This document shows, piece after piece, positions 1 to 12,663 of a stretch of 64,000 nucleotides of DNA. The notes beneath the pieces were generated by a model, which saw nothing but the letters and a program-made list of their open reading frames with translations, was not told the origin of the DNA and made no database searches. The stretch covers positions 385,001-449,000 of the forward strand of contig JAYKKM010000153.1 in assembly GCA_035772405.1 (NCBI GenBank), read 5' to 3'. A program made the position numbers and the translations under genes. Source of the DNA: Chrysogorgia sp. JL179-B06 (taxonomy: Eukaryota; Cnidaria; Anthozoa; Scleralcyonacea; Chrysogorgiidae). Positions within the stretch are counted from its first letter, which is position 1, and the number at the start of each line of letters is the position of its first letter.

Positions 1-2220
1 AAACTTGAAAAGGAATGAAAGTGCATAAGCTAATAACAAAAAGTTCCAAGCAAACTAAAATAACAAAAAACTTGTTGGAAATTATAAATAAAAGAAAAAC
101 GTTCGTTAAGACCAAGAGGATGTGTGGTGCCAAGTTTAAAAATGAGACGCTTCTCTTGCCGTTTGCGGTTATCATTACCACCTGAGGAATGAAGTCAAGC
201 CTGTGACATAAAGATGGACATAATCATAATTATAAGAAGCACAAGCAAAGCATAAGAAGAATAAGGCAAGAGCAAAACGAAAAAGGAAACAAAGAAAAAT
301 TCTCGTTGTTTGTACGTCCCAGAGCAAAAATCATGCTTTGTTTTCGTTGCTTATGCTTATGTAGCTCGTATGAACCAAGCTTAATAGCTCAAAATGCGGA
401 CAAATTACACACGAAATTTGACTAAAAAATTATGCAAATGAGCTATTTATTTTGTTATGGCCGCAATAATTACGGGTAAATGCGGACAAACAGGTACTGA
501 CGTCATCTCAACAAAGTACTATTTTTACATTATAAATGCGCCATATGATTACCATATGTTATTTTAATATTACAAGGCTATATGATCGCCTTTATCCGTG
601 GTTTATATTCTACATTCTATTTATTTGATCCTCCATGCTATAGAAAATTTCTAGCATTATTATGCTGGCATGCGTAATCCTGAACACTTCTACAGGCAAC
701 CTCGTATCCACTGCTCCTATGTCAGTCCCGAGGCAGCATTTTACTTCTAACAAGAACTCCTAGCTATAGTCAATAGTTGTACTAACAATAATTTCCTTAA
801 GTTAAATGTAAATATTAGTTATATTAGTTATAAATGTATTAGTCCCCTCACAAGCGACCGAGCGATGCGAGGTAATAATCTCGCCATGGCAGGGATCCAT
901 TTCATATATATATATATATATATACTAGGGAGATGCAAAGCATCATGGGGCGAGCTTTATGGCTGTATAATATATTGTCTTCTGTAATAAGACATTACAT
1001 TGAATTTTCTTTCTTGTGTCGGTTGTTTAAAAGGTGATGTAAGTTTATAGTAATCACATAAGAGAATGGAAATTATGAACAAGGTCAAGGATATTTGCTC
1101 TGGTCAATGTGTGATTAGGATTGTATTAGAAAAAAACACACAACAAATAGAATATGGGTTTAATACAAATATCTCTCAATTCAAGTAAAAAATATAGTAT
1201 CATAAATATACTGCAGGAGCCAATTATATTCAAAAGTTTCCTGTTTAGTTGGAATTTTATGGACAGACTCTTTTCAACTTAATTTGTGCAACAGAACATG
1301 CTAAAGTAAACAGTCGATTAAATTTTAACCAAGGATTAGCGTCTATCGCCCTTTGAATAACTGGGTCTAGATCTTTCATATACCAGAATCTTGCCAAAAT
1401 GTTGAATAATATTACCAGTTAACAACATTGCATGAACGGTTCAGTGCTCTAAAAAGCGTCCAATATAACAAAACATAGCCTTAGCGTATAACAAAACAAA
1501 GTATAACAAAATATAAATATTATTGTCGGCAATAAGATATGTTATTATTGTCGTAGTTTACGCACATGCATCATTCGCGTTTATAAGATAACATTGTCAT
1601 AGTTTATGCATCATTCGCATTTATAAGTCGAATGAGGTTTTAAAAGAACGAGGCAATAACATTGTTATTGTCATAGTTTATACGCATCATTGGCGTTTAT
1701 AAAGAACGAGCCAATAACATTGTTATTGTCATAGTTTATACGCATCATTGGCGTCATGAAGGTTTATAACTATAGACGAGTGTAGGCACTATGTACGAGT
1801 TGAACGAGTTGTATATATATTTTGTAGATAATATATAAGCACATAAGTAGATAATATATAAGTAGATACATATAAGTAGATACATACATATATTAGTAGA
1901 TAATATATAAGCTGTTGATAATATATAAGCACAGCTGGAGCTTCTCTTGTGTCTGTTTAGACTGTTTGCCTTCGTCTCGATAACCTTACTTCCCTTTCCT
2001 CTGCTGTGTCGTCGTCTGCCCTCTGCTGCCGTTCTCTTTCATTTCTTCGCTGCCTTCTTGTTTCCACTCATGATTCGTCTATGATTGTATCAGAAAAGTA
2101 CCGGTAAAGTAGATGTAAAAATGTCCGACCGGAGAAGAAGATGCATGGTCAGACCTTGACTGATCCGTAGTCATGGACATGGCCGGTGAATTAGATGTGG
2201 AAATGTCCGACCGGAGAAGA
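1..2220. other. AT-rich non-coding flank
   Basis: No convincing coding sequence is seen on either strand. The stretch contains short simple repeats: a TA run near 905-924, degenerate tandem copies of a 50-60 bp sequence built around 'catagtttatacgcatcat' at about 1545-1760, and TATA-rich repeats with 'gtagataatatataag' at 1825-1930. A 25-bp sequence around 'gtccgaccggagaagaag' occurs twice, near 2125 and 2205. I see no gene here. Confidence 0.6.
1545..1760. repeat. Degenerate tandem repeat (about 50-70 bp unit)
   Basis: The phrase 'aacattgttattgtcatag' followed by 'tttatacgcatcattggcg' recurs three to four times with small changes. Function is unknown. It looks like a minor local tandem duplication. 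Confidence 0.6.
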
Positions 2221-2349
2221 AGATGGGTACGAATGGCGTGCACGTGCCCGTACGATCAGAGCCGCGCTTGATACCACAACTAAGGGGCTCGCCTCAGGGC
2301 TCGCCCCAATTAACAATTTATGGAAGAAAAATTACGGAATTCGAGAGAA

Positions 2350-2420
2350 CCAGTTATATTACAAGTAATATTTGGCATTTCACTCGATTAAACTACATGT
2401 TCTAAGGAATTCTAAGGAAA
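2350..2420. repeat. End fragment of a dispersed SINE-like repeat
   Basis: The sequence 'taatatttggcatttcactc' followed by 'gattaaactacatgttctaa' also occurs at one end of the tRNA-like repeats near 28235-28270, 46870-46890 and 47110-47150. This is therefore a truncated copy of the same family. Its tRNA-like part is not seen here. Confidence 0.6.
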
Positions 2421-2436
2421 ATTTCGAGATATATAT

Positions 2437-3784
<1,348 letters not shown>

Positions 3785-3849
<65 letters not shown>

Positions 3850-3862
3850 CGTGTGTGTATAT
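3785..3862. repeat. (TA)n microsatellite
   Basis: About 60 bp of TA repeats followed by 'gtgtgcgtgtgtgtatata'. It separates the 238-bp satellite from the outer edge of the left inverted arm. Confidence 0.95.
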
Positions 3863-4075
3863 ATTGCGTGAACCGTTTTAATCGGCCAATATTCATTGGG
3901 GAGAAAAACGGCACAAACATGACTGATTAATTTTTAAGTACATACATGTAAGCAGGCTTTTACGAAGGATATGCATGTTCTCATAATATAATAGACACAA
4001 TATGTTATGTATTTCGACTTGGTAATTCCAAATCTGTTTCAGAATTGAGGTCTGATGTTCGGATGAAACTCTTGG

Positions 4076-4105
4076 GAGGGGGGGGGGGGGGGGGGGGGGG
4101 GGGGA
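4076..4105. repeat. Poly-G tract
   Basis: An almost pure run of nearly 30 G residues follows 'cttgggaggg'. The mirrored position in the right arm (about 61825-61845) has only a short C run, so the tract expanded in this arm. Length may be unreliable in an assembly. Confidence 0.8.
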
Positions 4106-4769
4106 GAAAAGGCGACCAAGAATTGGGTACTGTATAATGTATAATGCGAATACGATATGCCATCGAAGCTTTCACGGATTATTGTGCATTCGTATTTCTA
4201 GTTAGATATGTATTAGTTATAAATGTATTAGTTACCTCTACCAGGAGGTTATGTTTTCAGTAAAACAAGAGGTGGTGAACATCACGGTCTCCTGCTTCGT
4301 TTCTCATCCCAAATGATTCTCATGCAGTCACCAACAGAGAAGAAATTTTGTAGTCTGCAAAAGAAAATCAGAAATGATGAGTCATGCAACAAATCTAGCC
4401 AGGCAAAGCTGAATGTCGAGTCTACGAGATTATATACACTGTAGTTATTCCTTTATAAAATAATTTATTAATAAAGGTCGTTGTTTTCTCGATATTTAGA
4501 TGCTTTAGAAGAACAAAAACTCCAACCATAACTCAAATAAAAACTCTAAACCTTAAACACTGGAATAAATAAATACTACCCTACTCTGTACCGGTACACA
4601 AAGAAGCTTAATATTACCGGCCCATATCAGAGCCACTAAAGTATTAGGTTTGGGATTAGGACTATGTTTTGAATTCAGGATATTTATATAAAACGTCAGC
4701 CTATTTGTCTGTGTGACTGACATGGCATCTAGCCCAGTCACCATCTAAGCTTATTGCAAGACCAAATAT

Positions 4770-5300
4770 GATGTTTAATACAATTAGTGGTGCACCATAT
4801 AGTGGTTTTTACAATCCGGCCAGACAGTTGAAAAATATCCGGCCGGATATTTTCGCAAAGTGGTACTTCTTTTCAGGTAGAATAGTTGAATTGCCATATT
4901 TTGACTAGTTTCTGCAGGGCTATAACCTGCATTGTGACCGGAATTTGATTCAATGCATTGAAAATTACTAATCCAATACCAATAACAATGTTATAACTGC
5001 AGTCTCAAATAGTACTGTACAGGTAGTTTGCAAGTATAAATAGTATTAAACGGGAGAGCTCGGAGTAGACAAATGATGCATGGACGATTGTCAAGCTCAT
5101 ATCCTCAGAAAAATTATTCTATTTTTATTATATTTGAATTTACACAACCTTGGAAAACTGTCAAAAACAAATTATCCGCTGGCCGGCTGGATAGAAGAAA
5201 ATATCCGGTCGGATAGTGAGATTATCCACTATCTCTTAAATACAATAATATTAACTTCTACAGGAGATTCCGCAGGAGTTTTTGATTTTCACCATAATTA
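4770..5300. repeat. Shared arm sequence with transposon-like 'ccggccggat' motifs
   Basis: Motifs such as 'atatccggccggatatt' at 4839-4855 and 'ggccggctggatag' near 5183 resemble terminal parts of a degraded DNA transposon. The mirrored right-arm segment (58100-58200) has the same motifs. No transposase frame is seen. A 73-codon open frame at 5080-5301 has no recognisable domain and is not called as a gene. Confidence 0.45.
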
Positions 5301-5793
5301 ACACAGTGTGCTTATAAATATTTACATCGCCAACCACAAAGTGTTTCCATCAATGAAGCTATCACCCGATCCGTTGACTGATCAATCTCGTTCCTGGAGC
5401 CTTCGCTGCCACGCGAAGCAAGTGTGCAATGGCCCTGAATTACCAATAGTTATAAAAATTTGTAGGATTCTAGTACCCAACCATAACACCAATCCTACCC
5501 TAACACCCCGCCTTAACTGTTTTCCTAACACTATAACCCCAGCATAAGTGTCTTCCTAACCCTAAACTCCGGTAACGCTAACCCCGTCTTCTACTTCACT
5601 GTAACCCTAACCCCCGGCTGTATTTACCCCTGGAACAACAATGACAATTACAACTGTAAATAAATTCTCACCATGTTCGCAACTGCAATTTAAAATTCAA
5701 CCCTTAAATTTCAAATTTGTAGATATTTTTCAATGCAATCTTTTCCCCAATATTCCACTGTGTTTGGGTATTACTCCATCTTTGGTTATTTTT
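5300..5793. other. Non-coding arm sequence up to the Ty3 insertion
   Basis: Contains 'cctaaccctaaactcc' and 'gtaaccctaaccccc' motifs that look telomere-like but are not a regular array. The right arm carries the reverse complement at 57590-57900, including a local 40-bp duplication of 'gccgggggttagggtttagg' there. No gene seen. Confidence 0.6.
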
Positions 5794-5960
5794 AAATAGG
5801 AGTTCATCCATTTCACAGAGACGTGGTTTTCAAGTATATTTATTTAGCTTCTAATCATATGCACCAATCCATACTATGGAATGATGAATGAACATAACAC
5901 AAAATAGTACCTAGGCCCCTGGGTAACTCTTGTTATATAACTGTAATTTATACATTATGC
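5794..5960 (-). repeat. LTR (3' LTR in element orientation)
   Basis: 167 bp beginning 'aaataggagttcatcc' and ending 'tttatacattatgc' on the plus strand. It matches 11300-11466 with five substitutions. Boundaries are set by identity alone; canonical TG...CA ends are not evident at these exact limits. Confidence 0.85.
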
Positions 5961-6074
5961 TCTATCTCCCCCAAGTCTTTGGTGTTCTTTGTCACGAGGA
6001 AGAAGAGCAATAAAGACTGAATTTAAAGTAATGTGTAACATAATTGTCGTGTTGATTGTCTCAATGTTGAAGGT

Positions 6075-6509
6075 TCAGTGTTCCAGTATGCCTTTCTTGT
6101 TGTGGTCCATTAATCGCCTTAAAGCAAGCGGTGGTTTCGTGGGTCGAGGTTTGGGTGTAGTTGGGTTTATTGTTGGTGGACACACGGATGTAGGTAGTGG
6201 TGGGATTACCGGAATGGGTGTTGATGGAGTTTGCGATGCAGGGCAGTGAAGAGTTTTGGATGGTGTAATTGGCACTGTCTCCACTGGTTCTGGTGTACAT
6301 GGGAGGTTTGTAGAGGGTTGATCATATGCCTTTGGTGAGGAGACTTGGTGATATGTCATTCCTGGTGGTGTGGTCGGTGTGTTGGGTGTGGTCGATGACT
6401 TGGTAATGGGTCGGAGATCATCAGCTATGGTGTGTCGAGGTGACTGCACTTGTACTGGGAGGTATTTTCTGTTGCGAAGTGTTATTCTGCCTGAACCATC
6501 AGTGCGCAC
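6075..6509 (-). other. Proline/threonine-rich C-terminal tail of the Ty3 polyprotein
   Basis: A 144-codon minus frame reads SGRITLRNRKYLPVQVQ and then a long Pro/Thr/Ser-rich tail. It follows the integrase C-terminal region, overlapping it slightly in another frame, and ends before the polypurine tract. It is consistent with the low-complexity tail of cnidarian Ty3 polyproteins. No independent function is assigned. Confidence 0.5.
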
Positions 6510-7565
6510 GTTGTATCGGTGTATTGGTCAAACTGACGTACTTCGATGATAACGCTTGTCTTGTCCCATTTTGTGGGGTGTGGGCCGGTTTGGTTTTGTA
6601 TTCTTACATGGTTTCCAACTGCCAGTGGTGGAAGTTTCTTTGTGTGTTCAGACCATCTCTCAGCGGCCTTCATATGCCGGTTTCATAGTGCTTCTTCCCT
6701 TGCAGCTAAAGTGTCACTCCACATGACGCGAGGCTTGTAACGGCCAGGCAGGATCGGTATGAAATCTTTGATAGGTCTGCCGAAGACACACTGTGCTGGG
6801 GAGAGCTTGGTGTCTGGATCAGACGTGTTGCGGTATTGGAGTATGGCGCGCTGTAGTGAATCTGTGTTGAGACTGCCATTCGGGCCGGTGTTATTGGTGA
6901 TGAGTCGTTTGACTGTTTTAACTCCAACCTCCGCTCTGCAGTTGGAGTGGGGGAGCCACGGATGATAGCCGGTGGTAAACTCCCCACTCTTTCAGGAATT
7001 GGCGTGTTGCTGATGCGGTGAATTCGGGACCACCGTCAGTTGCGCATTCGTCTGGGATGCCAAATGTCGTAAATGTGTGTCGTAGGCAGTCGACAAGTCC
7101 CTTCGAACCCTCTTTTGCTCTTTCGATGATGGGCCAGTTTGAGTACCGGTCCACTATGACGAGGTAGTTGACTCCCTTGTAGTTGAAGAAATCAGCGCAC
7201 ACACATTGGAAAGGGTATGCTGGTTGCACAGGTGGAATAGGTGGTGCGCTTGGTTGGGATGGTGCCATACGATTGCAATGGTTGCAGTTGGTCCGCAGTG
7301 CTGTAATGGCGGGGGTGATACCTGGCCAAAACACAGTTGTTTCCGCGCGTGCCATCATGGAAGTGACGCCCTGGTGTGCTGAGTGGAGTACAGTCAGGAT
7401 GTGTTGTCGGAGGGAAGGTGATATAACAATGCGGTCCTTGTAGAATAGGACACCGTCCACTGTGTACAGTTGATCACGGAATTGATGATATTCTTGGAGC
7501 GCAGGTGGTAGCTCATGTCGAAATTCAGGGAATCCAGATTCAACAATGGATACCAACTGGGTCAT
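6482..7565 (-). pseudogene. pol: Ty3 integrase
   Basis: 6918-7565 encodes the N-terminal zinc-binding H-H-C-C region (HSAHQGVTSMMARAE...CNHCNRM) and the DDE core with first Asp in QCVCADFFNYKG and second Asp in ECATDGGPEF. The frame shifts just before the catalytic Glu. The continuation in other frames (6706-6987) reads toward QRAILQYRN and CVFGRP. A chromodomain-free C-terminal segment follows at 6482-6673 (LPPLAVGNHVRIQNQTGPHP). Integrase inserts the cDNA; the frameshift inside the core indicates inactivation. Confidence 0.88.
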
Positions 7566-7596
7566 CGTTTCGTCACTTGTGGTTGCTAGCTTGACT

Positions 7597-9157
7597 CTAT
7601 CCCATGTAACTGCAATGGCACTCAGTGCAGTGGAGGCCGAAGAGGCAAGCTGGACATCGATAGCATGATGTTTGTGGGGTCTCTTTGCAGCGGATGCCGG
7701 CCAGGAATGAGCGCCCAGGTGGGTTGAGTGGAAGTGGGATCACTGTATCACTCGTGGCTGCGACATCATCTGGTAATACTAGTATGTCTGGATTCGTGGT
7801 TCCGGTGGGGTTGCGGGATACTGCATCGGCAGCTTTGTGTTGTACACCAGGGATATGTACCATTCGGAATTTGTATCGTAGCGTCTTCTCTTTGAGGTTG
7901 CGGAGCCTTGCATTGGGTATGTCCTCCAGGGATCGGTCACCCAGTATCTTGAGCAGGGGTTTGTGATCTACGGCGATGATTAGGTCACTGCAGCCTAGGA
8001 CGAAGAATCTAGTCTTGTCGAGGGCGTCAGCTACGGCCAGGGCTTCTCCTTCGACTGGTGCGTAACGTGACTCTGCGGCATGGGTGAAGCGACTTCCGAC
8101 GAGGGTTATTCTCCAACCTGTGTGGCAGCAGAAAGGCTCGTTGGATGGGCACTGGCAGTGCTTTTGAAAGAGCTAGTATCCGATGCCATGCTTGGACCAG
8201 TCGGTGGCTAGGCAGGTTGGTTTGGATTTGTCGAAGATGCGGACTCCCTCTTCGATTTCACCGATGATGACTGATTTGGATTCTTTGAACAGCTGGTTGA
8301 TCTCGTTATCCCATTTGAATGATGTTACTGGTTTGAGGAGTTGGCGAAATGGCAGCATGCGCTCTGTTGCGGCGAATGCGTATGATACCTGGTTGATGAG
8401 TCCGAACCAGGAGCGCACATCTGTGATGCTATTGGGTGTTGGGAAGTTGCATATTGCATCAATGTACTTCTTGCATGGTCGTACGTTGTCGGGGGTGATC
8501 TCGAATCCCGCAAACTCGACGGTGTCCGCACCAAATACGAACTTGTCTGGGTTGAGGATGATGCCATGGCGTCCGCAAATATCTAGCCAGTCGACAGCCT
8601 GGGAGAAACTGGCGGTGAGGTTGTGTGCCCAGAGGAGCGTGTCGTCGATGAATTTGGTTTTTTGAGGGATGTGAGATACGATCTCGTCGAAACGCCTCGA
8701 GTATCCATCGCCTGATGCGATATAACCCTGAGGAGCAGTGTTGTATCGATAGCGTCCCCATGGTGTTATGAAGGTGGTTAGGTGGCGGTTATCTGCATGG
8801 AGTGGAACGCTGTGGTATCCATTCCAACAGTCGAATACTGTCTTCTTTTTGTCGCTTGGTATGGATCGCGCTTGGTGGAATGGACTTTGTGTGTAGTGGG
8901 TTTCACGTGTTGCGTGCAGGTTGAGTGCCTGGAAGTCCACTGTGCACCATGCGGTGGCACCATGTCACAGGATCTCCTACTGGCACTGGCTCGAGGACAC
9001 CAAGCGATACATCCTGGTCTAGACCAGCTTTCACATCGTTTTGCCAGTGAAGTGGTACTGGGATTGGTGTGTGGTGGGCAACAGGTTCTGCGTTGGGGTC
9101 CACCATATGAGTCTCATGGGTGGTCCGTCCATAAGGGGTAATGGCTGGTGTTCGCAT
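7597..9157 (-). pseudogene. pol: Ty3 reverse transcriptase and RNase H
   Basis: The main frame (8173-8940) starts at MDFQALNLHA. It has FDCWNGYHSVPL (RT motif with catalytic Asp), FITPWGRYRYNTAPQGY and the catalytic box FIDDTLLW (the YxDD position as FIDD). It then has NPDKFVFG and the RNase H opening CLATDWSKHGIGY, and stops there. RNase H continues in another frame to 7597 with AVDHKPLLKILGDRSLEDIP and HIPGVQHKAADAVSRNP. An N-terminal RT piece lies in a third frame at 8903-9157. RT copies the RNA and RNase H removes it. Several frameshifts or stops make this non-functional. Confidence 0.9.
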
Positions 9158-9744
9158 GTGTTGAATGTGCTGGATTTGTAATGGTCAAGGAGCCATTGCT
9201 GTAGACGCTTCCTGTTGGCCTCAGTTGCGGGGAACGGTAGTTCGGTGGGTTTTGGTGGTGGTGTCTGGCGTCGGGGGCAGTTGCAGGGTGTGGTGAGTGC
9301 GCTTTCGGGTGTCGGTGGTCCAGCGGCTGATCGGATATCTTCTGTTGCGTCAGATGCGACGTCGGGTTTGTCTGCGTTCACTTGAAGGACCTCGCCCACA
9401 GTGGGAAAGTTCTCAGAGATCATGCCCAGTGCTGTGCAAGTCTCACGGCTCAGGAATAGTTTATCTGAATCGCTTGTCACATATACGATCTGTCGACTTT
9501 CGAGTGTTTGCCCGGATTTGGATCTGCCGGAGAATCTTAGGATTACAGCGCCAAGGATCTTAATTCCATTGTTATTTGCCGCGTGCATTCGCATTGTGAC
9601 TGGAATTAGGTCATCTTCGTACACACCAAGGCGTCGGACAACTTTCATGCTAGCTAGGCAACTTTGGCACCCAGTATCTGCCATGGCGGAGAGTTGGATT
9701 TGTTTTGGGTGAGGAGTGGTAAGCCTGAATCCCACTGAGTGCAA
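9031..9744 (-). pseudogene. pol: Ty3 aspartic protease region
   Basis: Contains MADTGCQSCLASM, with the DTG active-site triad of retropepsins near the N-terminus. It continues through VTMRMHAANNNGIKILGA, a typical flap/beta-strand region. The frame runs on toward the RT but shifts before it. The protease would process the polyprotein. Confidence rests on DTG plus its position between the zinc knuckle and RT. Confidence 0.85.
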
Positions 9745-10027
9745 GGTATGGCTGAGGTTTAGATACTTGGCGGATCCACCGATCGTTGAGATGGTTGTAT
9801 AAGTGGTGATCTAGCACAATGGTGTGTCGACCTCGATTTTGGTTGCGATTGGTTGTGGTACAAAGGGCATCGAATATCGCACCCTCTGTCTCTCTAGAGC
9901 CACCACCTGATGGGCTTGACTGTTGGTTTTTTGGCTTGTCCTTGCTGCGGCACACGTTTTCAAAGTGGTTTGATCGGCCACAGTGGTTGCATATCTTGCC
10001 GTAGGCAGGACAGTCGCTTTTTCTCAT
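9650..10027 (-). pseudogene. gag: Ty3 nucleocapsid (CCHC zinc knuckle) fragment
   Basis: This frame carries CNHCGRSNHFENVC, a C-x2-C-x4-H-x4-C retroviral-type zinc knuckle (about 9955-9996), preceded by CPAYGKIC. Its neighbours are Gag upstream (10194) and protease downstream (overlapping from 9744). The knuckle binds RNA during packaging. The flanking frame is short and shifted relative to Gag. Confidence 0.85.
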
Positions 10028-10193
10028 TTTAGGTGGGGCGTTCTTACCATGACCGTGTTTGCCACAATAGGAGCACGGCTCATTTTTGTAGTCAGGCTTA
10101 ATTCAATTCCTGAGTTCCTCCTGTTTGCCACGGCGGTATTGGCTGCGAGCTGCGTCAGCCCCCTGATTTCCTAGGAGGTGCCCAGCTGATCTT

Positions 10194-10865
10194 TTACCGG
10201 CCTCTTTTGCCTATAAATTGGAATACTTCTTCGAGTTTCATATCCTGGTTCTTGTCGCTGAGTAGGTTCAGCTGGATTTCACTATCAGTGAGGCCACGTG
10301 TCAGGACATCACGAAGAATGTTCTCGGTGTAGTTAACATCGCTGCTACAGTTAGGGCATTCGATAAGGAATTTGCAAACGCCAGCTTGGCCACGTAAACG
10401 AGCGCCGAAGCTGCGTATCGTCTCATCCCGATCCTGACGCATGTTGTGCAGTTGGACGCGAGCAACCATTGTATTCTCCTCCCTCACAGCGAGTCTCTGT
10501 ATTGCTGTCATGGGCTTGTTGGTGAGTGAGCAGCCTGCGTTCCGTGTGAGGTCCTTGCGTAGTGGTTCGTCACAACATTCTAGTAGTTGTACTACCCGAT
10601 CTTTGCCCGTCACTTTGGTTGCCTCCACGCAGTCTTGCCATCGCGTCTGTAAATAGGACCATTCTTCGCTCGATCCCGCTGCAGACACGGTAGGACGTCG
10701 AACCCTCTCGATCTTAGCTGTTGTGCCCGGGCTTTGTGCAGTGGTATCAGCCTGAGTATTGTGGGCGCCTGCGGAATGGACTGATAATAGTACTACAGCG
10801 AGTTGGTCGGTGACTTTATCTGTTTCGTAGGTGCGATCAGGGAATGGACATTTGTACTTTGGCAT
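10194..10865 (-). pseudogene. gag: Ty3 Gag N-terminal/capsid fragment
   Basis: A 223-codon frame starts at ATG 10865 with MPKYKCPF. It contains a capsid-like segment (WQDCVEATKVTGKDRVV, then LLECCDEPLRKDLTRN) and a helical region ending LEEVFQFIGKRGR. It ends at a stop, and the nucleocapsid continues in another frame downstream. Gag packages the element RNA in cytoplasmic particles. The capsid-like assignment rests on general similarity to cnidarian Ty3 Gag proteins and on position directly before the zinc knuckle. The broken frame indicates a pseudogene. Confidence 0.75.
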
Positions 10866-11299
10866 TGTTATGTCGTTTTACAGTGGTTTGTCCTATACTT
10901 ATGAGTGTTTTTCCGATTTAACCTTTTGCGCGATGGAAATACGTCGCCTTGTGGTGTTGGTTTTGGCGCGAAAGTTATTCAAGATGGCGTCCGAGCCTGG
11001 CAGCAAGAAGTAGATATTTTCAGATTTATTTCGCTTTGTGACGGTCTTTTAATAACGAAAGAAAGTTCGCTTGTCGTTGTTTCTTTGCTTGGCTGAGTCC
11101 TCTCACTGGAGTTCTAATTGTTCTTCCCGCTGTGGTCGTTTTACCGTTTTAATCCTCCTCGGGGACGAAGCTCTTTCGCTTGTGTTGTCACGAGACGGAG
11201 AAGGTACTTTGTATTTGTCCTGATTTTATTTTTGAAGTTTTCTTGTCGCTGTTTCTTCCCTCGATTGAGTAGACCTTTGTTTTAATGTTCTTTCATCAT

Positions 11300-11466
11300 A
11301 AATAGGAGTTCATCCATTTCACAGAGACGTGGTTTTCAAGTATATTTATTGAGCTTCTAATCACATACACCAATCCATACTATGGAATGATGAAAGAACA
11401 TAACACAAAATAGTACCTAGGCCCCTGGGTAACTCTTGTTATAGAACTGTAATTTATACATTATGC
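11300..11466 (-). repeat. LTR (5' LTR in element orientation)
   Basis: Same 167-bp sequence as 5794-5960. For the minus-strand element this is the upstream LTR, about 430 bp before the gag ATG. The adjacent inner sequence (reverse complement of 'gttctttcatca') does not start with TGG, so a tRNA primer site is not assigned. Confidence 0.85.
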
Positions 11467-11590
11467 CCTAATTTTGAATGTGGATGATGAACAACATTCT
11501 ACACACCCAGGAGCACTACTGGCTGACGTTCCCCAGTCTGGGTAGATAATTTAGCAGCCAGAATTGAACCATGCATAATGGAAATTGAAC

Positions 11591-12471
11591 CAGTGGCGTA
11601 GCTATAGGATTTCAGGGCAGGGCCTTTTTTAAGGATTTTCCCGTGGGGGGGCATTTTCCTAAAAGGGACCTTCGTAGCCAAAACATATGTTTACTGTTTC
11701 TGAGGCAGGCTTTTTCGTTTATATATATATTTGTCTGCCATATTATTTAAAAATATTTTTCTACGGTTCATGATCAGTGGCGGATCCAGGGTTGTTCGAA
11801 AGGGGTAACGGTAATCTACTAGGGGGTCTGGGGGCATGCCCCCTCAGGAACATTTTTAATTTTGCAAAGCCCAGAGTGCTTTTACGGCGATTTCTGATAA
11901 GAATTTTTGCGAAATTAAGACACCACGCCGTTGCTAAAAATGCACGATTACAAAGGGCATCAAGATTATGAAACACTTTAATATTATAAACTCAGAAGTA
12001 CAGTAGTCTTCTTTCACTGTCATTCTTTACCTGGTTGAACTGGATAAAGTTTTACATTTTGAACATGTGAAACAGCTCAAAGATTTTATCTTTCCGGATC
12101 CCCAGTGGCTTATCATGTTGGTGAAAGAGGTTGTCCACCACAATTTGGAATTGCACCTGCAGTTTAAAAAAGAATTCAAAGCTTGCAACATGGATGCTGT
12201 AATGTTTGAAAACGAAAAGCAGGAATTACTTAAGAATGGTCTGCTTTCAGAGTCGCTTTTGCTTTGCATCTGGTTTGATGCTATTCCTCAATCAGCAGAC
12301 TTTAAAAGGATTGTACCCTTACTCCATCAGTTTGATGTTGGTTATAAAATGACAGTGAAAGAAGCTGAGATTGGGGGCACAAGGCGGGACTGGGGGGCAT
12401 TTGCCCCCAGCTTAAAAGTTTAAAAAGGCCCTGTTTCAGGGGCCGCGGTTCAAGAGTGAGGGCTTTTGTAG
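11591..12471 (+). mobile_element. 881-bp insertion carrying a ROCO gene fragment
   Basis: The right arm has no counterpart: its sequence runs directly from the equivalent of 11590 to that of 12479. The insertion is flanked by 7-bp direct repeats ATTGAAC (11584-11590 and 12472-12478). It starts CAGTGGCGTAGCTATAGG and contains a second hAT-like end CAGTGGCGGATCCAGG at 11775. It also has 'gggggcatgcccc'-type repeats near both sides of the captured fragment. Clear matching terminal inverted repeats were not found, so the class (hAT-like) is tentative. It lies just upstream of the left ROCO gene. Confidence 0.75.
12017..12373 (+). pseudogene. Captured copy of a COR-domain segment of the ROCO gene
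   Basis: These 357 bp align without gaps to 15374-15730 of the left ROCO gene, with about five substitutions. They correspond to residues about 904-1022. The copy matches the left gene better than the right one: it shares 'gaacatgtgaaacagctc' with the left, where the right has 'gaacgtgtgaaactgctc'. It sits inside the 881-bp insertion. The open frame 12067-12423 runs into element sequence and is not a gene. The source was therefore the left copy or a close relative, after the two arms diverged. Confidence 0.9.
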
Positions 12472-12663
12472 ATTGAACTCATAACATTCTGAACACTGAG
12501 TTCTATCCTAAATTTTCTGAGTTTACAACTTTGAAAACATGCACATTTACATTCATGGTTTTAATTCACAGGATTAAATAACTCCTTGATGTCCTACTCC
12601 AATGTTCTGACAACGACCATTACATGAAAAGAAAAGTTTCTTTTATTGAAGCAAAGTTGTGAC

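Larger units (their letters stand above)
5794..11466 (-). mobile_element. Ty3/gypsy-type LTR retrotransposon, 5.67 kb, degraded
   Basis: Two 167-bp direct repeats (5794-5960 and 11300-11466, five mismatches, about 97% identical) flank a minus-strand coding set in the order gag, CCHC zinc knuckle, aspartic protease, reverse transcriptase, RNase H, integrase. That order (integrase last) is diagnostic of Ty3/gypsy. A purine-rich tract (reverse complement of 'tctatctccccc', 5961-5972) lies directly inside the downstream LTR. The primer binding site and a target duplication could not be identified. The frames are broken by stops and frameshifts, so it is probably inactive. The right arm has no copy at the mirrored site (about 57575), so insertion (or right-arm loss) followed the duplication. 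Confidence 0.9.

Noticed and set aside
5560..5615. Telomere-like CCCTAA motifs
   Set aside because: Only a few irregular copies within arm sequence; not a telomeric array.
12067..12423. 118-codon open frame upstream of the ROCO gene
   Set aside because: It is the captured COR fragment running into transposon sequence, not an independent gene.
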